Below, piece by piece: positions 12,571 through 22,299 of a stretch of 64,000 bases of DNA. The translations under genes were made by a program, and so were the position numbers. Origin of the DNA: Rhodamnia argentea (lineage: Eukaryota; Streptophyta; Magnoliopsida; Myrtales; Myrtaceae); assembly GCF_020921035.1 (NCBI RefSeq), contig NC_063152.1, positions 18,428,001-18,492,000 of the forward strand. Reading direction: 5' to 3'. Numbering within the stretch: the first letter of the stretch is position 1; each line of letters opens with the position of its first letter. The notes beneath the pieces are model-generated. The model ran no database searches, was not told where the DNA came from, and saw nothing but the letters and a program-made list of their open reading frames with translations.

Positions 12571-13657
12571 GCTTGGCAAGGAGACAAAGAGAAAATTGGG
12601 TCGTGCGGAACTCACCGAAATCGTGCTACGAAGAGGCGGACAACAGCGGTTGAGCTAAGGGGCGACAGTCGAGCCGAGGAGCAGCGGATGCGGGAGTGAG
12701 TTGAGAGCTGCGACGGACAAGAAAGAGGGAAGTGTTGTTTTAGGTTAGAGGAGTGACGAAGAGAAAGGGGTTATATTGTGTTTTATCCCATTTTCCTTAA
12801 CGTTTTGTAAAAGTGGTTCTTTCTGAAGAACCAACTTTTTTTTGCTTCTTTTTTTTTGGCTTTAAAATTGATTATGGGACCGGAACCAGAATCAATTTTT
12901 TTTGCGTTACCAAACGCGATTCTCATCCTTTTTTGTTCCCGGAATCGGAATCGGAGAATGAGAATGGTTACCATCCGGACCCTTATTCTATCTTGACTTC
13001 GCTTTGACTTATCGAATATGACATTATTCTTAATTTTTAGAAAATTGAATTACCATTGACTTAATTGACTTTATTCTTATCCTTTAAAAAGTTGACTTAG
13101 CATTGACTCCTCTATTTTATTTTGATTTATAAATATCAATTCAAGAACTATTCCTTAATATTATATTTTCTAATACAATTTTTCTGGAAAACTTCTTAAA
13201 TAAGTTAAGTAATAGTTTTCTTGAGAAAATTTGAAATAATTTTCTTGGATTAACCTCTTCTAAAAATTTCTTAAAGAAAGATCAAGAAAATTTATTTTAC
13301 TTTCTAATTATTTCTAGTGTGGAAAAATTCGGAATGTCACATGGCGAGGGCAAGCCTTGCCCGATTTGGCAAAGGGAAGAAGAAATGAAAAAAAAGTAAC
13401 GGAAAACAGCGAAAAGGGCAAAAAAAGAAAAAAAATAGATAAACAATAAAAAAATTCAAAAAATATTAAAATATTATTAAATTTGGTCCACGTCAATGCC
13501 GCGCTACATAGGACAGTTGACATCCACTTCAATTATTTCCAGTCAAAATTAATCGAAAAGACTTAATTGGCAAAACCTAAAAAGATGTAGAGCTCAAGCG
13601 CCAAAATTAAAAGGTTTAGAACTGTTTGAACAATCCTTCCATGTTCTCTGAATATTC

Positions 13658-14814
13658 TTGTTTTGCTCATTTTAGGTCTAACTCAAACATCATCCGTATA
13701 TTAATCATGTTGCAACTTGGAATAATTCGATTTTCAACAGGAATCCAATCCAAACATTTATAAAGGGTTCATATAATCGTTTAAGCTTTATGGAAATACG
13801 CCTTACTATGTGTCATGGGTCTGTTTAGCGATTCCGTTTTGCATAAGCATAAACTGAATTAGATATTGACTGAACGGCATCACGTGCATCATACAAGGAA
13901 CGATGTAAATGCACGGTGGTAACTAAGTGCCCCACAGGACAAAGTGTAACATCATGGGAGCGACCTCTTGAACTTGGGCAGCACAAAGTGCTCGATGTGG
14001 AAGCCACTTCTAGAATTCTAGTCTCACGTCCAACCTATGTAGTCCTTCGCAATTTTAGCTGTATGGCATACATTATGTAGCACCGACACGATATGTCGAC
14101 GAGTGATTTTTTAAAAAAAATAGAGAATTTTGACACACTGGGACACGTTGTATAGTAAATATATATTTTTTACACAGTAAATTATAATTTTTATAATTCT
14201 ACAAATAAATAAATAAATAAAAAGCCTAGAATAAAAGAATAAAATTATCATTTTTATATTTTTTCCCTCAAAAAAGAATAAAATAAAAATGAGAAAAGAA
14301 AACTAAAACAGGGTCCTCCCACTTCAAAACCTAATCCACCCGGGTCCCAGGCGCGGCTCGATGGTCCTCGGCCCCTACCCCCTACTTTTCCTTTTTTTAT
14401 TCAAAAAAAAAAAAAAATCGAAACCTCCTGCTTTGAAACCCTAATCGTCCACTCTACTTTTCTTTTTAGCCCCCACCCCCTACTTTTCTTTTCATTCCAA
14501 TAGGCACAGCGCAGTGCAGCTCGTGATAATTCGACCTCTTATCCCCGGCTAAGTCCCTCTTTAACCTCATCAACCAAACCGATCCCAACTTCCTCTCCCT
14601 CAAGCTTGGCCACCTCCTCCACAACTGCCCCCACAACGAGCTCCGCGCCATGTTCGCCATCCTCCTCCGTAAGATCTTTAAACGAGGCCACTTAAGCGAG
14701 GGGAGGCAATGCGAGGTGAGTCCGCGGTGTCGTCGTTGTCCAAACGAACACATGAAATTTGCACTCATAGGAGTGTCCACGCTGCATAAGGTATACATCA
14801 TTTGATAAAATTTG
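13658..14814. other. non-coding spacer
   Basis: There is no convincing gene. The stretch holds AT-rich DNA near 14.1-14.3 kb and C-rich patches near 14.33-14.48 kb. A short minus-strand ORF at 14466-14801 has no recognisable motif. Confidence 0.4.
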
Positions 14815-15578
14815 AGAAAAATTCTAAATAAGAACTTGAAGTGCTTTTATTGTTTCAAATAAAGGCTTGAAATGAATATTGTTTCAAATGAGAGTATGAA
14901 ATGGCCATATGATTAGGGGTATTTTTATCATTTACTATTATTTTGAATTATTTTGAATTATTTTGAATTATTTTGTTTGTTTATTCTTCTTTCTGTTTTC
15001 TAAAAAAAATTAAGAAAATATAAACATAGGTTGGAGGGGCTACCTCTCACCTGTGGATGCCGCCCCATTGCTTGGGGGCAGCGGCAATTGCTGTCGGGGT
15101 TGCTGGCGCCTCGGTAGATCGGGCGACCCCACCGATCAGCAGCGAGGGTCTACTAGCCCTCTCTCGGCTGTGGCAAGGGGGCATTGATCGGCGAGGTCGA
15201 GAGCCCCCGTCGAGACGCCGACAAACCTAACGGCAACCGTCGCTGCCCCACCGACAATGGGGTGGCAACCATAGGCGGGAGGGCTGCCATCCCGCATGTT
15301 TTCCTCTTTTTTGTATTTTATTTTTATTTTTTACTTTTTGAAGTTAATTTAACTTAAAATAGAGTTAAAATTGTATTCTAATGAAAATGGTCTTGACCGG
15401 CCAGAATATTTATCCGGACGGTTGGTGAGATGAAGCTCTTATTTGAAATAGACATGACCACTTCAAACTCTTGTTTGAAAAAATGAGGGCATATTAGGCC
15501 CGTATTTCAAACAAGGATCACTTTAGGCCTTTAATTGAGAAAATGAAGGCACTTCGGGTACTTAATTGGAATTTTCCC
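14815..15578. mobile_element. small MULE-like element (764 bp)
   Basis: The ends are inverted copies (AGAAAAATTCTAAATAAG at the left; GGGAAAATTCCAATTAAG on the other strand at the right). The flanks TAAAATTTG and TAAAATATG match at eight of nine bases, which fits a Mutator-type 9-bp target duplication. The centre (about 15030-15300) is GC-rich with inverted repeats built on GGGGCAGCGGC / CGTCGCTGCCCC. No ORF of note is present. Confidence 0.65.
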
Positions 15579-16009
15579 TAAAATATGTGTGAGCAATCGT
15601 ATATATTTACCATATCTGATCCTTAGCTTAATTGATGGACTTACGAAGTGTGAGATCTGCTTATTTAGTATAGAGACCGACTCCCTTACAATGTTTACGA
15701 ATTGATTGATTTGACCACATTATGGGAGATTGAATTCCTGGGATAAAAGCCCTCGACGAAAATTACGTGAATTTCGAGGCGTTACGATAAATTTTGGTAT
15801 AAGAGCTAAGTGAGTTTTGGAATGTTAAAGAGTGCGTTTATTTAGCAAAGTAGACTGCTATAAATAACCCAAGGACAAGACAAGGCAAATTAATACAATT
15901 GAAAATTTGAATTTCGAGAGATACATGACCCAACACAAGCTTACAAACAAACTAATTCACGCGACAAGCGCAAACGATTAAATACCTTAGCTCTACCTTA
16001 TTATCTTCG

Positions 16010-16790
16010 CTAGAACGTAGACTGAATTTGGCCGACAATATTCTTATCAACTTGGAATGCTTTGGCAAGGATGTCCATGGCAATATCCGGATTTGACCCA
16101 AAAACTGCATTTGCAACGGTGATGACACCTGGGTTTTAGCTACCGAGAGCCGCAATGGCGACAGCATTTACAGTACCGGTATTTCTCTGGAAATGGACAA
16201 GTCCCTGAGGGAAGACGAAGACATCACCCTTTTGCAAGACCTTGGAGATGAGGCGATTGTCCGGGTTGGAGGTGATGAACCCGACTTCGAGGGTCCCTTC
16301 CAAGACAACCAAAATTTCGGTGGCACGTGGGTGAGTATGGGGCGGGTTGATTCCCCATGGTGCGTAATCGAGGCGGGCCAAGGAGATGCCGAGGGTGTTG
16401 AGCCCCGGGAGATGAGCTGCAAAGACCGGGGTAACCCTCGAGCCGACCGCGTTGGATGTGTTGCCTGGAAGATGGAGTCCACTGAAGGTGAAGTCATTTG
16501 CCTGAACCGTTTTGGGGTCCTTGCAGGCCAGGCCATTCACAAGCACTGCAAAATTCGAAAGAGAATACAACTCATTAACATGACGAGAGCAGTACTACTA
16601 TACAAATCTTTGCTCTTTTGCTCTGGCCTCTAAACAAGTTTTGTGCAACATGATGAGTTGCAGGATTTTACCTGCACTGCCAGCTTGAGCGACGCAGAAA
16701 TCTTGCAGAGGACTATGATCTGCAGCTCCAAAGGTGATCTTTGTTTAACAAAACACAGAAGAGGCAAATCAAGAGGACACTCTTCGCCAT
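16010..16790 (-). pseudogene. GLP1: germin-like protein pseudogene
   Basis: First copy of the array. Exon 1 (16672-16790) starts ATGGCGAAGAGT and ends with the conserved [10 protein letters not shown], but the two parts are one base out of frame, so the signal peptide runs into a stop. Exon 2 (16010-16545, 536 bp as in the intact copies, acceptor TTGCAG) reads [12 protein letters not shown], then cupin motif 1 ([10 protein letters not shown]) and motif 2 ([11 protein letters not shown]). A TAA at the codon after AALGS replaces the CAA (Gln) of its sisters. After it the original frame continues to the normal end QIQSTF and TAG. The loss is therefore about 42 C-terminal residues plus the signal-peptide lesion. 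The intron is only 126 bp, against 428-553 bp in the intact genes. Could be a recently dead gene. Confidence 0.9.
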
Positions 16791-17149
16791 CTCCGAAATC
16801 AAAATCTTCACGGGATGATCTTTGCTTAGTTTCCCAAGTGCAAGGAGATTAGTGCTTGTTGTGGGTCGATAATGAGCCCAAGTATTTGTACAAGTGCGAG
16901 AGCAGAAGCAGACAAAGATTCAGATCATTTTAGAGTAAAACAAGAAATATTCGCGTGAAATTAGCAGGCCCGTCACTCTGCTTATAGAGTTATGTATTAA
17001 CTTAGCCGCCAAAGGAATCTATGTTGTCGCCGGGCAGAACACGGATGTCAAAGGAATCTATATTAGCGCCGGCAACTTCACGCGTAAGAACCGATCAGCG
17101 ACGATATATCTTGACCAAGTTTTATTATTTTGGTAACTTGTTGCCGAAA

Positions 17150-17460
17150 ACGAGAGGGATGTGTTTATTCTCTTTAGCTTAGTCCACAGGGAGGATTCTG
17201 TGAGGGAGTTGAGAAAGGGCGTCCGATTGAGAGGGCGCTTGAGGCTTCCGAGGGAGGGAAAGCGTTCTGAGGGAGAATTCTGCGAGAGGAAGAGGGAGAG
17301 CGTTCTGTTCTGAGGGAGTTCTGAGGGGGGGGAGAGTTTTCGACTTTGCTATTAAAGTCGAAGGTGCTGCAGCGCCTGATTAAAGGAAGGGGAGGAAGGG
17401 GAGCAAGGAAGGGAGGGAGGGGGGGGGGGTGCGGTGGGGAGTGGTGCGATACTGTAAATG
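17150..17460. other. purine-rich G-run region
   Basis: The plus strand is a long run of G and A (GAGGGAG motifs, including a run of ten or more G near 17420). On the minus strand this reads as a Pro/Ser-rich ORF (17174-17521) with no domain. I treat it as low-complexity DNA with possible quadruplex-forming G tracts, not as a gene. Confidence 0.4.
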
Positions 17461-17519
17461 CCGCGCAATCCTCGCGCGGCATATAGACTTCCGAACGGGT
17501 GTCGTGCGGTACGACACCC
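17460..17519. repeat. two adjacent perfect hairpins
   Basis: The first, at 17460-17480, has arms GCCGCGC and GCGCGGC around a 7-base loop. The second, at 17497-17519, has arms GGGTGTCGT and ACGACACCC around a 5-base loop. Sixteen bases separate them. Neither has a T-tract, and rho-independent terminators are not expected in a plant nucleus. Confidence 0.6.
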
Positions 17520-18600
17520 AAAACGGTAAATATTTTTTTAACCTAAATTGGTAAATTATTTTTTCTACACCTATTTTGGAAAAAAAAAACCCGTATAATA
17601 TTCCATGTAATCAATTACTGTGACAAGGGCTAAAGATGAGGGAGGCTAGTCTGAAATGATCCGGTCGAACGAGCAAATTTGAATGCACCATAAGAAATCA
17701 AGCCAAAGGTGGTGTTATGTAATATACAATTTAATTATTATAATTACCAACTATTATTTATCTTTTCTAACTACGGCCTATTTTTAACTTTCTCACAAAC
17801 ACCTTAAATTTACCAATTACAATGTGAAATTGACAGCTTTAATCTAATTCATTTATCTATTTTTCTCCAATTAGATTATCAACTAGTTCTAGATCGCTAA
17901 CTCTCATTTGAGTTTGTTACGAACGATTATGTGGTTTCTATGGTTTACCTTTTTCTTGGGTTAATTGGTAATAAAGTTGACAAGTCACCAAATAAAGGTT
18001 GGTAGATTGAAATAAAAGTTGGTAAATTAGGTCGTAATTACAAAAAGATAAATAATAGTTGATAATAGATCAGAAAAGTCAACAATTAAAGAAATTAAAC
18101 TTGGTAAGTAGCTTAAATAAGAATTAGTAATCCAAAACTAGTTGGTACCTTAATTAAAAAAAGTTGGTTAGTCTCTTAATTAAGGTTAGTAATTAAGAAA
18201 AAAAAAGAGAGAGTAAGTTCAAGGCTTTACCAAGAAATGCATAGTGGTAAGTAATCTAAATGAGAATTGGCCATCAATTACTATGTAATTCCAATGAGAT
18301 TTCCCAACTAAGACAAATAAAAATTGGCAACTCAATAGAATAGGTGGTAAATAAGAAAAAGCAATTGAACGCCGATAAGTAACTCAAATGAGAGTTGATT
18401 ATGCAAATCTAGTTGGTAAATTAATCTAACAAAAGTTAATAAGTCACTCTAATTAGTTTGGTAATTGCATCTACCAGTTAGTAAATTCGAAGTATTGGTA
18501 AATTATGCAAATTAAAGTTTGTAAGTTAAGTATAAAAATTGCAAAATCTCAAACAATGATTTTTTTACTTTTATTTTACCAAAATATTGGTGAGCTAAGT
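17520..18600. repeat. degenerate TTGGTAAATTA-type repeat region
   Basis: From about 17930 to 18560 a motif of the form (G/A)TTGGTAA(A/G)TTAA recurs many times at irregular intervals, with linkers such as AAATAAGAATTAG. The region is AT-rich and non-coding. It looks like an old, decayed minisatellite. The rest of the stretch shows nothing else. Confidence 0.5.
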
Positions 18601-19410
18601 TCCTGAAAAATGTCCCAATCATATTTCTACTAACAGTTTTTTTTTTTTGTTTGACACTTGTCAACAACTATTGAAAGTTACCAGCATGGAAAATTGCTAT
18701 TGTGCTTGCTCACTCTTTTTAGGGTTGTGTGTTTTCTTTTCCCGTTTTGATAAGCAAGAAATCTGATTTCTTAAAATGTAGACTAAGTTAGCTACAAGCT
18801 CATAGCAATCAAGGCAAACCAAAATAATAGCCAATTAGAAAAAGCTTCTTCTCTGGGCCATACTTGCAACTCTTCCGGATAAACTCTCCAACGAGACCAG
18901 ATAATTTCAAATATCAGCTGACATACCGCTGAAAACACACCCTAGAAGAAAGATCAGTATTATGCGAGCAGAAATTTCTTAGCTGCCAAATCGAAGTCTC
19001 ATATAGCTCTCGCTTTTAAATTGCATTAAGCCCACATAAAAGCTCCATAAAAAATCACTAACGCGAACAGAAACATTCCGATCTTTAAGATGACACTGGT
19101 GGCGGTCAGAGGCAGGCTATGTCGACGATGGCAGCTGCACGAGGTTGAAGGTTTTCATTTGACAACTAGTAAAAAGATGTTAAAGAGATTTTCAAGTGGA
19201 AAATGAGCCTTTTCAATAACGACAACTAAATACAGTGCAAACAACTTAAAAAACGGATCACATCTATTAAATAATTCAAGGACAATCCACGTAAATAGAT
19301 TGCAATTGAATTTTCAAGGATCCATGACTCAACGCAAGCTTAAACAGACGAACTAATGCACTTTGCTATCCCAAACATCAATCATTGAAACTTCTCCATC
19401 GATCTCATGT

Positions 19411-19759
19411 CTAGAATTTAGACTGAATCTGATTAACAACACTTTGATCAACTTGGAATGCTCCGGCAAGAATGTCTGCGGAAACATCAGGACTAGACCC
19501 AAACACGGCATTACCGATGGTGATGACCCCAGGGTTTTGGCTTCCGAGAGCTGCGATAGCGAAGGCATTTCCTGTGCCGATATTTCTTTGGAAATGAATG
19601 AGTCCTTGAGGGAAGACGAACACATCACCCTTTTGCAAGACCTTGGAGACGAGACGGTTGCCGGGGTTGGACGTTATGAACCCTACTTCCAGGGTTCCTT
19701 CTTGGACAACCAAAATCTCGCTGGCACGCGGGTGAATGTGGGGTGGGTTGATTCCCCAT
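19411..19759 (-). pseudogene. GLP2: 3' part of exon 2, cut by the retrotransposon
   Basis: This is the C-terminal part of a germin-like protein. It reads from [16 protein letters not shown] through cupin motif 2 ([11 protein letters not shown]) to QIQSKF and a TAG at 19411-19413. It stops abruptly at 19759, where the LTR begins. Its other part starts at 33392. Leaving out the duplicated CCCAT, the two parts add up to 349 + 187 = 536 bp, exactly the exon-2 length of GLP1, 3, 4 and 5, and the frame is kept. The coding part on this side has no other visible lesion. Confidence 0.95.
19755..19759. repeat. target-site duplication CCCAT (left)
   Basis: CCCAT lies directly before the LTR start TGTCGCGACC and is repeated at 33392-33396 right after the other LTR. 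The intact GLP copies have a single CCCATGG at this place, so this is a 5-bp integration duplication. Confidence 0.95.
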
Positions 19760-21164
19760 TGTCGCGACCTAAAAAAAATAAACGAGTTAAATTTTCGGGC
19801 TAATGGATTATCAGGTTAATTAATTAACTAACCTAACTCGGACTCTCCCAAGTTCATACCAAATCGCAACTTAAGGTTCAAATAATTAACATGCAATGTG
19901 ATTTGAATTTGGAGTCGCCACTAATCATTTTCGGTAGGTTGATTAGAAACCTAAATAAAATAGCGGGAGCAAACTATCTTATTTCCGCGAACCGGAGATT
20001 TTGAATTCGGGGATTTGGTTACGTCGGATTTCTCTAACGCCCTTTCGGTACCATTTTCATGAAAAATATTTGATTTGGCAATTTTGATGGATTTTACTTG
20101 AAATTCAAAGATGCAATTTTTTGGTTTTTTATCTTCTTTTTTATGAGAATGTAAAACATTGAACTTTGTGCGGTATACACCATGGATGATTTAGAAAGAA
20201 AGAAAACGCATCCAAGCACGAGTATTTACAGAAATAAATTAACATGTAATAATGTTAAAATTTGGAACACGTGGCATGTCTAAAATAAACAAACAAATGT
20301 TCAAACCAAACGATTACATTTTTGTAGATCGAGATGGAAAGGATTACCTTCTATTACACAAAATCTTACTCACATACACGTTATAGTTCCCTTCAAGATC
20401 TCGGAGCTGGAAGAACGCGGCTGTCGTCGAAAATAGCAAGCAATGGCGTTGTTGGGTTGCGAGGGGCGAAATATGTGTCGGGACTCGTCGAAGATGATGC
20501 TCGACTAAAACTCTTTTCTTCACTCTCGAATTTTCTCTTCTGATTTTTCTCAAGAACTCTCTTTTTCCTCTCTAAAAATTCATCTCAAAAACTCTTTCAA
20601 AACTCTCTCAATTCTCTTCCACTTCCCCCACTCTAACTCTCTCAATTCTCTATCACCAAAATTCTCCTCCTCTTTTATAGGCAAAGTTCTCCATCCTTCA
20701 TTCTTCATCTTCACTTCTTCACCTTCCATTTTCATCTTCTCTTCTTTATCTTCATTTCTTCACCTTCCATTTTCATCTTCTCTTCTCCATATTCATCTTC
20801 TCTTCTTCATCTTCCCTTCACCATCTTCCTTTCATTATCTTCTCTTCTTTATCTTCTCTTCATCACCTTCCCTTCATCATCTTCCCTTCTTCATCTTCTC
20901 TTGGTATTTGCAATGCAGTCCCTGAAGTTTCAAGTATTTGCAATACAGTCCCCGAAGTTTTAAGTATTTGCAATACAGTCCCTGAAGTTTCAAATCTTCT
21001 CGGTGTATTTTTCCATCCCGTGCCTAGTCTAGACGCATGCTAAATTAAGTGTTCTGCTTGCCCAATTATATGCCAATGCAATGTACGCTAAAAATAAATA
21101 TGTGAGATGATTTTTTTATAATTTTTATGCAAAAAATAGATTAGTCAAAATTTAGGCGTCAACA
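19760..21164 (-). repeat. 3' LTR of the 13.6 kb retrotransposon
   Basis: The LTR runs TGTCGCGACC to GGCGTCAACA on the plus strand; in element orientation it starts TGTTGACGCC. It contains a long CATCTTC/TCTTC-rich tract (about 20690-20900) and three copies of a CAGTCCC(C/T)GAAGTTT unit (about 20910-21000). It is the near-identical partner of 31987-33391. Confidence 0.95.
20671..20680 (-). promoter_or_regulatory. TATA box in the 3' LTR
   Basis: CTATAAAAGA on the minus strand fits a TATA box and marks the likely U3/R boundary region. Transcription would run leftward, out of the element and into the 3' half of GLP2. Confidence 0.55.
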
Positions 21165-21180
21165 GTTGGCCCTCTTTGAG
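21165..21180 (-). other. polypurine tract
   Basis: On the minus strand the bases before the 3' LTR read CAAAGAGGGCCAAC, directly followed by TGTTGACGCC. A purine-rich AAAGAGGG block at this place primes plus-strand synthesis in Ty3/gypsy elements. Confidence 0.7.
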
Positions 21181-21489
21181 TGGAAGCTCGTAGAGGTTCT
21201 GCTCAAAGACAAAATTGAATCCTAAATTTTGACAAGGCAAATTATGGATGAACTTTTTGGCGGGAGTTTTAATCCCATTTTTATGAAGTGATGCATGATA
21301 TGCAAGACTGTAAATAACATGTGCTAAAACTTCTCCTCCTCTTTTTTTTGTTAAAGAAACCTGCACATGGATCGCATACGAGAATACATGTTTTATCAAA
21401 TACCTCGTAAGCTGACGGTTCTCTTAATTTCCAAGCTTCTTTTTGCGGATGCAAGGATTTTAAGGTATTTGGCCTATCCGTTATCGGAG

Positions 21490-22070
21490 ACTTCTCCCTA
21501 ATGCAAGACAGCGCAAGATATGTGTGTCGTTTGAGATCACAAGAGCTACGTCGTTGTGAGTCGAAAGAAGTGAAATCAAGTTCACAAGAGTTACGTCGTT
21601 GTGAGTTGATTAAATGTCGAAATCGCCAATGCATATGTCTTCACGATTCGATAAAGGGGAACCAAAATCATAAGAGCTACGTCGTTATGATTTGGTTTGG
21701 ATCAAAATCATGGGTGCTTATGTCTTCATGATTTGATAAAGGAGCCGGAAAATCATAAGAGCTATGTCATTATGAGCCGACTAAAGGTCAAGATCACCGG
21801 TGCATACGTCTTCGTGATTCGAGATCGAAATCATAAGAGCTACGTCGTTATGATTTGATAAGATGTCAAGATCGCCGGTGCATATGTCTTCACGACCTGA
21901 GATTGAAACCATAAGAGCTACGTCGTTATGATTTGATAAGATGTCAAGATCGCCAGTGCATATGTCTTCACGACCTGAGATTGAAACCATAAGAGCTACG
22001 TCGTTATGATTTGATAAGATGTCAAGATCGCCAGTGCATATGTCTACACGACCTGACAGGAGAGGCATAT
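21490..22070. repeat. 78-bp tandem repeat array in the 3' region of the retrotransposon
   Basis: Three near-identical 78-bp units (about 21835-22070) are followed leftward by more diverged, length-variable copies down to about 21490. Shared motifs are AAGAGCTACGTCGTTATGA and GGTGCATATGTCTTCACGA. As 78 is a multiple of three, the minus strand stays open and encodes a repeating 26-residue unit containing DICTGDLDILSNHND (ORF 21781-22293). I treat the ORF as a by-product. Tandem repeats just before the 3' LTR are known in Tat-lineage elements. Confidence 0.85.
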
Positions 22071-22299
22071 TGCCCGATTTGAACAATATTTGAGAGGAGT
22101 ACCACCGAATGGAATCGATAAGTACAAAAGGGGCATATTGCTCGAATTGAATCATAACAACTATCATCAGAAGAGTTGTTAATTTGAAAAGGGGTTCGGA
22201 AAACTTACCCGGGTTCTCCAAACGATTAATCAAGGAACGAAACAGATTGCTCGTATCGTACCTGGTAGGCATTTGCCAGCAAATCTTGCTCATTCAATA

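Larger units (their letters stand above)
6875..12982 (-). mobile_element. complete PIF/Harbinger DNA transposon, 6.1 kb
   Basis: Terminal inverted repeats are GGCCGCGCATGGTAACCATT at the left and, read on the minus strand, GGGTCCGGATGGTAACCATT at the right. Both ends are flanked by TTA (6872-6874 and 12983-12985), the target duplication typical of PIF/Harbinger. The subterminal regions repeat motifs such as TTTGATAACCGC. It carries the two expected genes on the minus strand, a DDE transposase and a Myb/SANT-like protein. Both look damaged, so the copy is probably inactive by itself. Confidence 0.85.
5162..13341 (-). mobile_element. solo LTR (gypsy-like) split by the Harbinger element
   Basis: The sequence starts TGTAACGACTTCGGG and ends GGAATGTCACA, a TG...CA LTR structure. 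It is flanked by TAGCG and TGGCG (four of five bases match), inside the left/right arms of the outer MULE-like element. Without the inserted Harbinger element it is about 2.06 kb. A TATA-like CTATAAATAG on the minus strand near 6560 suggests that the LTR points left. There is no internal retroviral coding DNA, so this is a solo LTR. Confidence 0.5.
4644..13657. mobile_element. Mutator-like long-inverted-repeat element holding nested insertions
   Basis: The left arm (about 4644-5160) and right arm (about 13342-13657) are inverted copies: both carry the GTTCTAAACCT motif near the end, a 'GGTTTTGCCAATT' block, and then an AT-rich stretch followed by GC-rich sequence with TTGCC motifs. Flanks of nine bases (CTTGTTTTC on the left, CATGTTCTC on the right) match at seven positions, as an old 9-bp MULE target duplication would. 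No transposase is visible in the arms, so the element is probably non-autonomous. The ends are approximate. Confidence 0.5.

Noticed and set aside
17174-17521. Pro/Ser-rich minus-strand ORF of 115 codons
   Set aside because: It is the translation of a G-run and the two hairpins; composition explains it.
20334-20553. Small ORFs on both strands in the LTR, repeated at 32561-32780
   Set aside because: They are identical because the LTRs are near-identical; there is no sign of a coding gene in the LTR.
21490-22070. CRISPR-like array
   Set aside because: Repeats are head-to-tail 78-bp units without unique spacers, inside a plant retrotransposon.
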